The position numbers and the translations under genes are program-made. 54,460 bases of DNA, taken from positions 111,824 through 166,283 of the forward strand of contig JAFTGC010000005.1 in the NCBI GenBank assembly GCA_017458105.1, given 5' to 3'. The DNA is from Ruminococcus sp. Lineage in GTDB: Bacteria > Bacillota > Clostridia > Oscillospirales > Acutalibacteraceae. Below the pieces are notes generated by a model. That model saw only the letters and a program-made list of their open reading frames with translations, had not been told where the DNA came from and made no database searches. The first letter of the stretch is position 1. Every line of letters starts with the position of its first letter. Shown one piece after another: positions 32,279 through 39,486 of the stretch.

Positions 32279-32821
32279 ATGAATTCTTGGGGAACAATTG
32301 GTATTATTTTTTTGTTAATATGTATTTTAGGTGCATTAATAACAAAAAAGAAACCAACGGAAAAAATACAGGAAAACGAAGAACTAATAGCAGATTACCC
32401 ATACATAAAAAACTATATCCTCACTAAAAGGGAATTTGCATTTTATAAACAGCTTGAACCAATAGCTATAAAGAATAATTTAATAATATGGACACAAGTT
32501 GGAGTATCTAGTATATTGAAAGTAGACAGAACTAAAGTGTCAAAAAATGACCTGTATAAATACCGAAACAAAATATCTCAAAAAACGGTTGATTTTGTTT
32601 TGTGTGATAAAAATAGTCTTAATCTGATAACAGCAATAGAACTTGACGATAAAACACATCAATATAAAGAAAGAGTATATAGAGATGATTTTATAAATAA
32701 TGCTTTTCAGTTTGCAGGTGTACCCTTAATCAGATGCACAAACATCGGCGAACTGGAAGAACAGCTAAATAGCCTTTTAATCAAGGTGTCCGGAGTTCGA
32801 ATCTCCGATGGGTCACCATAA
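32279..32821 (+). CDS. Membrane-anchored DUF2726-like (restriction-endonuclease-fold) cargo protein
   Basis: 180 residues, ATG 32279 four bases after the repressor gene, AGGTGA upstream. One membrane helix at residues 7-22 (GIIFLLICILGALIT). Residues about 50-165 match DUF2726: REFAFYKQLEPIAIKNNLII, QKTVDFVLCDKNSL, ITAIELDDKTHQYKERVYRD and AFQFAGVPLIRC, the D...ExD..H pattern of PD-(D/E)XK-like nuclease folds. The last 14 residues (IKVSGVRISDGSP) are encoded by the attR tRNA-Lys fragment, so the natural C-terminus depends on integration. Such genes beside a repressor are often expressed in the prophage state; a superinfection or defence role is an inference. Confidence 0.75.
   Translation: MNSWGTIGIIFLLICILGALITKKKPTEKIQENEELIADYPYIKNYILTKREFAFYKQLEPIAIKNNLIIWTQVGVSSILKVDRTKVSKNDLYKYRNKISQKTVDFVLCDKNSLNLITAIELDDKTHQYKERVYRDDFINNAFQFAGVPLIRCTNIGELEEQLNSLLIKVSGVRISDGSP
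32774..32818 (+). pseudogene. tRNA-Lys 3' fragment at attR
   Basis: Anticodon loop to CCA end of tRNA-Lys (CTTTTAATC to GGGTCACCA) without its 5' half; it doubles as the end of the DUF2726-like gene. Confidence 0.93.
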
Positions 32822-32869
32822 GAGTTGAGTTAGGATAAAACTTAATTCAACTCTTATCTTTTTATAAAA

Positions 32870-32944
32870 TGAGCTGTCGCCAAGCGGTAAGGCAACGGAC
32901 TTTGACTCCGTCATCCGTGGGTTCGAATCCCGCCAGCTCAGCCA
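32870..32944 (+). tRNA. tRNA-Gln (TTG anticodon), right copy
   Basis: Complete cloverleaf, same as the left copy. It has no tRNA promoter nearby, so it would depend on read-through from the repressor/DUF2726 transcript. Confidence 0.9.
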
Positions 32945-32945
32945 A

Positions 32946-32970
32946 AAGCACCCCTTGAGGTGCTTTTTTT
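32946..32970 (+). terminator. Terminator after right tRNA-Gln
   Basis: AAAGCACC, CCTTGA loop, GGTGCTTT and T run; one C longer in the loop than the left copy. Confidence 0.9.
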
Positions 32971-33052
32971 ATTTGCTCGAGCAGTTTATAAATTATTTAT
33001 AAAAAATTAAACTGTACAAAATGACCATTAGGAGAAGTAAGTTTTTTCTATA

Positions 33053-33081
33053 TTGCCTTTTGGTTTAAATTATGTTATAAT
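33053..33081 (+). promoter_or_regulatory. Promoter of the ZIP transporter gene
   Basis: TTGCCT (33053-33058), 17 bases, TATAAT (33076-33081). Confidence 0.7.
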
Positions 33082-33084
33082 TCA

Positions 33085-33100
33085 GTTAGCGGAGGCTAAC
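33085..33100 (+). promoter_or_regulatory. Operator-like palindrome at the ZIP promoter start site
   Basis: GTTAGC (33085-33090), GGAG, GCTAAC (33095-33100), just behind the -10 box. TTAGnnnnCTAA-type palindromes are bound by metal-dependent DtxR/MntR-type repressors; placement suits repression by metal. Confidence 0.5.
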
Positions 33101-33166
33101 CAAGTTATAATACAATCCAAAAGGAGTGTTATATACAATATATGATAAAGTTAAGATGGAAAAATT

Positions 33167-33949
33167 ATGAACAGTAATGTATTTTTTGGAATATTTATTC
33201 CTTTTATTGGTACATCGTCAGGTTCAGCACTTGTGTTCTTTATGAAAAAACATCTCGGTAGAAATGTTCAGCGTGCCTTAACAGGCTTTGCCGGGGGAGT
33301 TATGGTGGCAGCTTCCATATGGAGTTTGCTGATACCTGCTATTGAGCAGAGCAAAAAAATGGGCACCTTTGCGTTTATTCCTGCTGTAATTGGTTTTTGG
33401 ATTGGAACGCTGTTTTTGCTCATACTTGACAAAACTATTCCGCATTTACATATGTATGCAGAAAAGTCAGAGGGACCCAACAATCATTTTGCGAAAACAA
33501 CTATGATGATACTCGCAGTAACCCTCCATAATATTCCCGAGGGAATGGCAGTTGGGGTTATGTATGCAGGATTTTTGTCAGGCTCCGCTGAAATCACATC
33601 AGGCGGTGCCATGGCTCTAGCTATTGGTATTGCTATTCAAAATTTGCCCGAAGGAGCCATCATTTCAATGCCCTTGCGTTCTGAGGGAAAAAGCAAGCTT
33701 TATTCCTTTATGGGCGGAGTACTATCAGGAGTTGTTGAACAAATCGGTGCATTTTTAACAATCCTTGCCGCAGAAATGTTTGTACCTACGATGCCTTACT
33801 TGTTAAGCTTTGCTGCAGGTGCGATGATTTATGTTGTCGTTGAGGAGCTCATCCCCGAAATGTCCTCCGGAGAGCATTCAAATATCGGCGTGTTGATGTT
33901 CGCCACAGGTTTTACTGTTATGATGATACTGGATGTTGCTTTAGGATGA
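33167..33949 (+). CDS. ZIP-family divalent metal transporter (ZupT/GufA type)
   Basis: 260 residues, ATG 33167. About eight membrane segments. The paired metal-binding motifs are visible: VTLHNIPEGMAVGV in helix IV and IAIQNLPEGAIIS in helix V, which define ZIP proteins; a further acidic site VVEELIPEMSSGEHSN is in helix VII. A His-bearing loop (IPHLHMYAEKSEGPNNHF) joins helices III and IV. It takes up zinc, iron or manganese. The DtxR/MntR-like palindrome in its promoter suggests iron or manganese control. It is close to the prophage right end but looks chromosomal. Confidence 0.93.
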   Translation: MNSNVFFGIFIPFIGTSSGSALVFFMKKHLGRNVQRALTGFAGGVMVAASIWSLLIPAIEQSKKMGTFAFIPAVIGFWIGTLFLLILDKTIPHLHMYAEKSEGPNNHFAKTTMMILAVTLHNIPEGMAVGVMYAGFLSGSAEITSGGAMALAIGIAIQNLPEGAIISMPLRSEGKSKLYSFMGGVLSGVVEQIGAFLTILAAEMFVPTMPYLLSFAAGAMIYVVVEELIPEMSSGEHSNIGVLMFATGFTVMMILDVALG

Positions 33950-33991
33950 CATTATAATGAATTATAATAAAAATTTTATGGAGGTATTAAA

Positions 33992-34615
33992 GTGGGACTT
34001 TTTAAGAAATATGTCAGTCAGACAAGAAAGCCCGAAGGTGTTATGGGAAAAATGATGTTAAACGGAATGAACAGTGGTCATTCTAAAATGGCTGACTGGG
34101 GGTTGTCGCACCTCAAAAATATTGACCCGTCAAACATTGTGGAGCTCGGTTGTGGCGGAGGGCGTAACGCCAATGAATTAATGAAAAGGTATCCGAGTGC
34201 AAAATTGACGGCGGTTGATTATTCGCTTTTATCTGTTGAAAAAGCTACAAAATACAATCAATCGGCAATTAAAGCAGGCAGATGTATTGTTCGTCAGAGC
34301 GATGTATCAAATCTTGAACTGAATTTAGAACACTACGATTTAGCAACCGCATTTGAAACCATCTATTTCTGGCCAAAGTTGGAAAAATGCTTTGCACAGG
34401 TGGCAAAGGTTTTGAAATCAGGTGCAAGATTTATGATAGTAAATGAGTCGGACGGAACCGATGCAGCAAGTTTAAGGTTTGAGAAAATTATAGACGGAAT
34501 GAAAACATATACAATGGAGCAGATTGCAGATGTTTTATATAAGGTGGGCTTTTCATGTGTAGAGCTATACCATCATGATAAAAAGCCATGGATTGCGGTT
34601 ATAGCGGTTAAGTGA
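33992..34615 (+). CDS. Class I SAM-dependent methyltransferase
   Basis: 207 residues, GTG 33992 with GGAGGT upstream, 42 bases after the ZIP gene. Rossmann motif I is IVELGCGGGRNANELMKRYP; motif II is LTAVDYSLLSVEKA; motif III YDLATAFETIYFWPKLEK; post-motif LKSGARFMIVNESDG. The substrate cannot be told. Probably cotranscribed with the ZIP gene. Confidence 0.88.
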   Translation: MGLFKKYVSQTRKPEGVMGKMMLNGMNSGHSKMADWGLSHLKNIDPSNIVELGCGGGRNANELMKRYPSAKLTAVDYSLLSVEKATKYNQSAIKAGRCIVRQSDVSNLELNLEHYDLATAFETIYFWPKLEKCFAQVAKVLKSGARFMIVNESDGTDAASLRFEKIIDGMKTYTMEQIADVLYKVGFSCVELYHHDKKPWIAVIAVK

Positions 34616-34654
34616 AAATTTGATATTATGTTTAGGAGGTTGTGAGAAACAATT

Positions 34655-35062
34655 ATGTACCAAACTAAAATTTCTGACATTAGATGGATTGTGTATGACA
34701 TTCCGGGCAATATAGGTTGGATAACATACATTACGAGCCTGATTTTGCTGTTGGCAAATCAGATTACAATAATTTCCTTAATATCTGTTTTTCCTGCTTT
34801 TATTATGGTAGTGGGAATTATTGAACTTATCAGCGAGAGAATTGCAAAGCTTGACAGAGTTTTGCCGAAAATCAGATTATACCGTGGTTTCGGAATGCTG
34901 ACGCTAGGCGGTTCTCTAGGCGTTATTATTTCTGTGATTGCAGTTATAGATTCTTTATTTAAAAATGGCAGATGTTTATATCAAATTATCATGTTTTTGG
35001 GGGCGATGCTTTGTTTTATTTTCGGAGGACTGCTGTTTAAGGGATATAAAAAAATTAAGTAG
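34655..35062 (+). CDS. Four-helix membrane protein, unknown function
   Basis: 135 residues, ATG 34655 after TTAGGAGG. Four membrane segments: about residues 19-33 (WITYITSLILLLANQ), 35-56, 85-107 (GMLTLGGSLGVIISVIAVID) and 112-130. A conserved-looking cytoplasmic loop ELISERIAKLDR lies between helices 2 and 3. It follows the methyltransferase by 39 bases. No family recognised. Confidence 0.65.
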   Translation: MYQTKISDIRWIVYDIPGNIGWITYITSLILLLANQITIISLISVFPAFIMVVGIIELISERIAKLDRVLPKIRLYRGFGMLTLGGSLGVIISVIAVIDSLFKNGRCLYQIIMFLGAMLCFIFGGLLFKGYKKIK

Positions 35063-35196
35063 ATAACATTTTGACAATCAACAAGTGTTTACCTTACTCA
35101 TCGTTAATGGGCTGTCGCATGTTTTTTGGTAGCCCTGAGTAGAAATAAAGTAATTCGAGTAAAGCACGAACAACAGCACCGTCACCTACCTCGTAA

Positions 35197-35406
35197 GATA
35201 TTATTGTCGCAAGGGCTGGATACAGAGCGACTTCCGGCGAATATACGAGATTTTACAAAGCTATGAAATTACCTCAACAGAGGGAGAGAGTTACTGTTGA
35301 TGGGCTGGGGAATGTGGGGGTTGGGAAGTATAAATTTGACTTGACCAATAAGAGCTATAAAGATATAATATTCTTAAAAGGTAAAATGTCCAATGAATAT
35401 TTGTGA
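35197..35406 (+). pseudogene. Remnant of a larger gene (C-terminal part)
   Basis: An open frame of 69 codons without start or ribosome site, ending TGA at 35404-35406. It contains GYRATSGEYTRFYKAMKLPQ, QRERVTVDGLGNVGVGKYKF and DLTNKSYKDI. The pattern reminds me of C-terminal parts of phage minor-head or similar large proteins, but the match is not certain. The base composition is more G-rich than the flanks, suggesting an acquired and decayed gene. Confidence 0.4.
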
Positions 35407-35463
35407 TGATTACAACTTTATTTGCGATGTTCTGTATTTATTTATATGTTTATAAAATAAAAA

Positions 35464-35500
35464 AACAAGGTTGTGTGGGCAATGAAAACACAACCTTGTT
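35464..35500. terminator. Strong inverted repeat in the 35-36 kb intergenic region
   Basis: AACAAGGTTGTGT (35464-35476) with ACACAACCTTGTT (35488-35500), 13 bp. A/T flanks on both sides. A second inverted repeat GGTAAGTGCCTGC/GCAGGTACTTACC lies at about 35579-35611. No gene is supported between 35407 and 35983. Confidence 0.55.
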
Positions 35501-35841
35501 CCTTGTTTTAAGGGAAGAAAAACCACTAAAACCAATATTATTTCCCTTTAAACAATTTAAGTATAATACTTTTTATAGGTAAGTGCCTGCTGGGAGTGCA
35601 GGTACTTACCCAACTGTTGGATTAACCGGTGCTATACTTTAATCCAGGTATGTTCAGCTCACCTGTGATTATTCGTATTGCTCCAATTTCGTGGTGATTA
35701 ATTTGATATAAAAATACTGTAGGGGTGAGATGTAAAAGTGAATATCGCACACCAACGAGTTCCAACTGCTTTAATGATATATTACCAATTTTACACCTAA
35801 AAATAAATTGAAAATAATTGTAAGTTTCTTGTTGGAAAAAG

Positions 35842-35870
35842 TTGCTTTTTATTGCCGATGGTTGTATTAT
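35842..35870 (+). promoter_or_regulatory. Promoter of the Spo0A-like response regulator gene
   Basis: TTGCTT (35842-35847), 17 bases, TATTAT (35865-35870). Confidence 0.55.
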
Positions 35871-35983
35871 ATATAGTATAGGCAACATATTGTCAAATGC
35901 TTTGTCAAATGATTTATTTAATAAGAGCTATTGATAATGTAAAAAGTAAAAAAATGTTGCCCAAAAGCCAATGGAGGTAAGCT

Positions 35984-36769
35984 ATGGACAACAAACTTTC
36001 TGTGTTGCTCGTTGAGGACGATCCTACAGCGTGCAATAATATTATAGATATAGTGGATAATTCCGACGATATATGTCTTGTGGGTGTTACCAACAATGAT
36101 TGCAAAGCTATTGAGTATATTTCTGACTGTTTGCCCGATGTTGTAATACTTGACCTTGAACTTCAAAATGGCAGCGGCAGCGGACTTAATGTGCTTAATA
36201 AAATGAAAAAGCTTTCGCTTGCAAAACTTCCGTACATACTCGTAACAACCAACAATTCAAGTGCCATTACTCTTGAAACAGCAAGGAACTTTGGTGCGGA
36301 TTATATAATGTCAAAACATCAGCAGAATTATTCCGAGCAGTCTGCAATTGATTTTATTCGTATGTTAGCTCCCGTTATTAAGGGTAGTCATAAGTCCGGT
36401 TCTGTCGAAAATGAAATATCATTTACACCTGAACACAATAAAAAGAGAATAAAACGCCGTATTATGGCTGAGCTTGACAAGATTGGAATCAGTCAAAAGG
36501 CGGTTGGTTACAAATATTTGGTTGATGGAATTTATATTAATCTTAAAGAACCTACCCAGAATATATGTGTTAAAATCGGTAAAATTTACGGAAAAACGGA
36601 ATCCAGTGTCGAACGAGCAATGCAAAATGCAATTAACAGAGCATGGGCAACCAGCGACATTGAAGATTTGCTTCGTTACTATACTGCACGAATCAGTTCT
36701 TCAAAAGGTGTACCTACTCTTACGGAGTTCATTTTTTACTATGTTAATAAGTTAAAAAATGAGTATTAA
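35984..36769 (+). CDS. Response regulator with Spo0A-type DNA-binding domain
   Basis: 261 residues, ATG 35984 with ATGGAGG upstream. Residues 1 to about 130 are a receiver domain: LSVLLVEDDPTACNN (acidic pair), DVVILDLELQNG with the phospho-acceptor Asp57, VTTNNSS (switch Thr) and GADYIMSKH (Lys). Residues about 150-261 match the C-terminal DNA-binding domain of Spo0A: IMAELDKIGISQKAVGYKYL, KIYGKTESSVERAMQNAINR and SKGVPTLTEFIFYYVNKLK. It is not the main Spo0A: the receiver and linker diverge, and it sits by a GHKL kinase gene rather than spoIVB. Target genes are unknown, perhaps bearing Spo0A-box-like sites. Confidence 0.88.
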   Translation: MDNKLSVLLVEDDPTACNNIIDIVDNSDDICLVGVTNNDCKAIEYISDCLPDVVILDLELQNGSGSGLNVLNKMKKLSLAKLPYILVTTNNSSAITLETARNFGADYIMSKHQQNYSEQSAIDFIRMLAPVIKGSHKSGSVENEISFTPEHNKKRIKRRIMAELDKIGISQKAVGYKYLVDGIYINLKEPTQNICVKIGKIYGKTESSVERAMQNAINRAWATSDIEDLLRYYTARISSSKGVPTLTEFIFYYVNKLKNEY

Positions 36770-36771
36770 AA

Positions 36772-36808
36772 AAACAACGCATAAATTTTGATGTATGCGT
36801 TGCGTGAT
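36772..36808 (+). terminator. Terminator after the response regulator gene
   Basis: CAACGCATA and TATGCGTTG arms about 36774-36803, followed by T-rich sequence. A second inverted repeat GGACTT/AAGTCC at 36833-36848 serves the minus strand. Confidence 0.6.
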
Positions 36809-36856
36809 TTTAGATTTTGATAAAAAATAAAAAGGACTTAAAAAAGTCCCTTTTAA

Positions 36857-36898
36857 TTATTTTCCGTAAAGATAAAAAACAACTTTAAAAAACCACAT
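36857..36898 (-). CDS. 13-residue peptide ORF between regulator and kinase genes
   Basis: Read 36898 to 36857: MWFFKVVFYLYGK, then TAA. A consensus AGGAGG (36911-36906) lies 7 bases upstream of ATG, and a hairpin with GGACTT/AAGTCC and a T run follows on the same strand, so the unit looks designed to be translated. The peptide is hydrophobic/aromatic with two Lys. It could be a signal peptide ligand for the neighbouring AgrC-like kinase, a leader peptide, or a small membrane peptide; nothing proves expression. No clear -35/-10 pair was found on this strand. Confidence 0.45.
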   Translation of the reverse strand: MWFFKVVFYLYGK

Positions 36899-36931
36899 AA
36901 TAAAACCTCCTGATTCTTTTGTTAATAAAAT

Positions 36932-36960
36932 TTTACAAAATCATTCGGTTATTTTATATT
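36932..36960 (+). promoter_or_regulatory. Promoter and palindrome ahead of the GHKL kinase gene
   Basis: TTTACA (36932-36937), 17 bases, TATATT (36955-36960). Between it and the gene is the palindrome ATGTAA-GTT-TTACAT (36979-36993), a possible regulator site. Confidence 0.5.
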
Positions 36961-37013
36961 AGTTTTAAGTAGGGGTTTATGTAAGTTTTACATTGTTAAT
37001 TGGGGGTATAAAG

Positions 37014-38474
37014 GTGCCTTTTTTATCATTGAAATATACTATTTGGTGTATTTGCGTTTTCTTAATATACTTTAAGCTTGAATCAATAAAAGTAAGTAAA
37101 AGTAAGCTTTGTGTTACTGTTATACTTTCAATATTGATAGGATTAGTTAGTGAAGTATTATTTAATGAAGTGTTTTATGTACATTCGTTCTTTGTATATA
37201 TCTCCTTAATATTTTGTATATATTTATTGTATAAAAAACCTTTTATTACCACATTCGTCAGTGGAACAATTTCATTTGCATTGTCTTCAATGATGATGTT
37301 AGTTTCAGTCTGTTTATCGGCGTTTATTCCAATCAGTTATGTGTTTTTGAACTATTTTGATGTTGAAGATCAAAAACTTTGGCAGGCATTTATCTCAAGA
37401 ATAATATTAGGTTGTATTCAACTTTTGGTTATGCAATTCTTCTTCCGTATTAAGAGGTTTAAGGCACTTTACAAAAAGGCCTACAAAAATAATTTGTCAG
37501 ATACAGTGCTTTATACAAGTGTTGTGATTACAATTGTGACCATTTTGTTTACTATTTTATCAGCAAGTTATGCTTATATTACAATGGGCGTTATGATTTT
37601 GCTTACATTGCTGATAATCTTTATTCTTGTATGGAAATCAAAGGTTACAAATGTATATAAAGAAAAGGTGATTGTTCGAAACAATGAACTTTTACAACAG
37701 AAGATTGATGAACAAAATAAGATTAACGAGCGTTTAAAATATCACAATGACGAGTTGTCAAAAATAATTCATAAAGACAATAAAATTATTCCGTCAATGG
37801 AGATTGCGGTTAAAACTTTGCTTAGTGAAGATTATACAAACACGCAAGCCGAAGTACTGCTCAAGCAAATTAGTGAGCTTTCGGCTGACAGATATAACGC
37901 TGTTGAAAACTACGAGAATGAAAATCAGAATCTTTCAAAAACAGGAATACTGTCCGTTGATGCAGTTGTAAGCTATATTCGTAACAGATGTGCTGAAGAA
38001 GATATAAATTTTAGTTTTATATACAATGTTGATTTGAGCCAAATTATTGATAAGATTATTTCCGAAAAAGAATTGCATACTTTGATAGCAGACCTTTGTG
38101 AAAATGCTGTAATTGCCGTAAAAGGTCAAAATTTGCGTAATATTTTGCTTTCAATAGGAATGGTGGATGATTTGTATTCGATTGATGTTTTTGACAGCGG
38201 TATAGAGTTCACTCCAAAAACGGTTTTTAACATAGGTATAGAACGCTATACCACCCATCGAAAAACAGGCGGAAGCGGAATAGGTATGATGACAGTTTTT
38301 GAAATTCTCAATGGTTGTAAAGCCAGTTTTACGCTAGACGAAGCTCTTTCGATAAATAATTATTCTAAAAAAGTCGGGGTGTTGTTTGACGAAAAAAATA
38401 ATTTTTATCTTCATACCAAGCGTCCTGAACTAACACAGATTACCGTTTACAGAGATAATGTTGTGTTCCTTTAG
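37014..38474 (+). CDS. AgrC-like membrane sensor histidine kinase (GHKL type)
   Basis: 486 residues from GTG 37014 (GGGGGT upstream; an in-frame TTG at 36993 precedes that site). Residues 1 to about 210 form six or seven membrane helices with no large outer loop, as in AgrC-type peptide sensors. A coiled coil (LLQQKIDEQNKINERLKYH) leads to the probable phospho-accepting His in KIIHKDNK, comparable to the RHDxxN motif of AgrC. The ATPase domain has DLCENAVIAVKGQN (N box) and RKTGGSGIGMMTVFEIL (G box). Normal partners of such kinases are LytTR regulators; here the neighbour is a Spo0A-type regulator. Own promoter. Confidence 0.88.
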   Translation: MPFLSLKYTIWCICVFLIYFKLESIKVSKSKLCVTVILSILIGLVSEVLFNEVFYVHSFFVYISLIFCIYLLYKKPFITTFVSGTISFALSSMMMLVSVCLSAFIPISYVFLNYFDVEDQKLWQAFISRIILGCIQLLVMQFFFRIKRFKALYKKAYKNNLSDTVLYTSVVITIVTILFTILSASYAYITMGVMILLTLLIIFILVWKSKVTNVYKEKVIVRNNELLQQKIDEQNKINERLKYHNDELSKIIHKDNKIIPSMEIAVKTLLSEDYTNTQAEVLLKQISELSADRYNAVENYENENQNLSKTGILSVDAVVSYIRNRCAEEDINFSFIYNVDLSQIIDKIISEKELHTLIADLCENAVIAVKGQNLRNILLSIGMVDDLYSIDVFDSGIEFTPKTVFNIGIERYTTHRKTGGSGIGMMTVFEILNGCKASFTLDEALSINNYSKKVGVLFDEKNNFYLHTKRPELTQITVYRDNVVFL

Positions 38475-38503
38475 AGTCAGTCAAAATTTATTTAAAATAA
38501 GTG

Positions 38504-38532
38504 TTGAAAAAAATACGGATTTATTATACAAT
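38504..38532 (+). promoter_or_regulatory. Promoter of the cyclophilin-HAD operon
   Basis: TTGAAA (38504-38509), 17 bases, TACAAT (38527-38532). Confidence 0.6.
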
Positions 38533-38565
38533 ATAAATAATTATTATTAAGAAAGAGGTAAAAAT

Positions 38566-39477
38566 ATGAAAAAGCTTTTTAGCATTTTTGTTGCGGCGGC
38601 TTTGTGTGCCACAACAGTTTTTTTCACAACAGCATTTGCAAAAACTAAAGATCAAGAAGCAACTCCAAAGGATGGTGACACCGTAGCGGTTCTTCATACA
38701 AATTATGGTGATATAGCCTTCAATTTTTTTGCAGATGAAGCCCCTAAGGGTGTTGAAAACTTTCAGACGCTTGCAAAAGAAGGTAAGTATAATGATACAA
38801 TTTTTCACCGAGTAGTTGATGATTTTATGATTCAGGGCGGTGATTACGAAAATTCAGACGGTACCGGCGGACAATCTTGCTGGGGTAAGGATTTTGAGAA
38901 CGAATGTGTAGACAATTTGTCTAATATACGAGGCTCGGTTTCTTATGCTAACCGTGGTCAGGATACAAACAGCAGTCAATTTTTTATTAACTCGGTTGAC
39001 AACAGTCAAAGCCTTGATGGCAGTTATACCGTTTTCGGTCAGGTTTTTGCAGGTATGGATGTTGTAGATTTAATTTCAGACTGTGAAGTTACTACAAATA
39101 ACAGTGGAGAGAACTCGTCACCTGTAAATCCGGTTAAACTTGAGAGTGTAGATATTACTGAGTACAGCAGTGACCTTGAATCAAAACTCGACCAAGCAAC
39201 CGACCCTTATGCAAATTCTTCTGACAACAGTGATGATGATACACAGGTAACAACTACAGAAAGCGGGAACGAGGGTTCGGAGTTTACTTTCTCTGATTTG
39301 ATTCCGATTTTTATTACAATTGGTGTTATTGCGGTGATTTTTGCGGCTTTTGCAGTTCCGTATGCTATCAGTGACAAAAAGAAGAAAAAGGCTAAAGCCG
39401 AAGCTAAGGCAAGAATGAAAGCCGACCCTGACTATAAAAAGAAAAAGTCAAATAAAAAGTCAAAGAAAAAGAGATAA
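38566..39477 (+). CDS. Extracytoplasmic, membrane-anchored cyclophilin-type peptidyl-prolyl isomerase
   Basis: 303 residues, ATG 38566 after AAAGAGG. Residues 1-25 are a signal peptide ending TAFA. Residues about 35-205 are a cyclophilin domain: TNYGDIAFNFFADEAPKGVE, DTIFHRVVDDFMIQGGD (catalytic Arg in FHRV), GSVSYANRGQDTNSSQFFIN and YTVFGQVFAGMDVVD. A Ser/Asp-rich linker, a membrane helix (IPIFITIGVIAVIFAAFAVPY) and a very basic cytoplasmic tail (KKKKAKAEAKARMK, KKSKKKR) follow. It folds secreted or wall proteins outside the membrane while staying anchored. Most bacterial secreted cyclophilins lack the C-terminal anchor. Ten bases ahead of the HAD gene. Confidence 0.93.
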   Translation: MKKLFSIFVAAALCATTVFFTTAFAKTKDQEATPKDGDTVAVLHTNYGDIAFNFFADEAPKGVENFQTLAKEGKYNDTIFHRVVDDFMIQGGDYENSDGTGGQSCWGKDFENECVDNLSNIRGSVSYANRGQDTNSSQFFINSVDNSQSLDGSYTVFGQVFAGMDVVDLISDCEVTTNNSGENSSPVNPVKLESVDITEYSSDLESKLDQATDPYANSSDNSDDDTQVTTTESGNEGSEFTFSDLIPIFITIGVIAVIFAAFAVPYAISDKKKKKAKAEAKARMKADPDYKKKKSNKKSKKKR

Positions 39478-39486
39478 GGTGTTTTT

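Larger units (their letters stand above)
25506..32982. mobile_element. Integrated filamentous phage (inovirus) prophage at tRNA-Lys
   Basis: About 7.3 kb bounded by 209-bp near-identical direct repeats. On the minus strand it holds, in transcription order, a pV-like protein, a 61-residue membrane protein, two tiny membrane proteins, a pVIII-like coat precursor, Zot/pI ATPase, a pIII-like attachment protein, a pVI-like protein, a Rep_trans initiator and a tyrosine integrase. On the plus strand are a repressor and a DUF2726 gene. Order and protein features match filamentous phages; the missing pIV secretin fits a single-membrane host. Structural genes are intact, so the prophage may be active. 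Confidence 0.88.
32774..32982 (+). repeat. Right 209-bp direct repeat of the prophage (attR side)
   Basis: Same unit as 25506-25714 apart from two single-base indels. It contains a tRNA-Lys 3' fragment, a complete tRNA-Gln and a terminator, but no tRNA promoter. Confidence 0.95.

Noticed and set aside
35622-35888. An 88-codon minus-strand frame
   Set aside because: No ribosome site, no family, and it overlaps the promoter of the response regulator gene and an inverted repeat.
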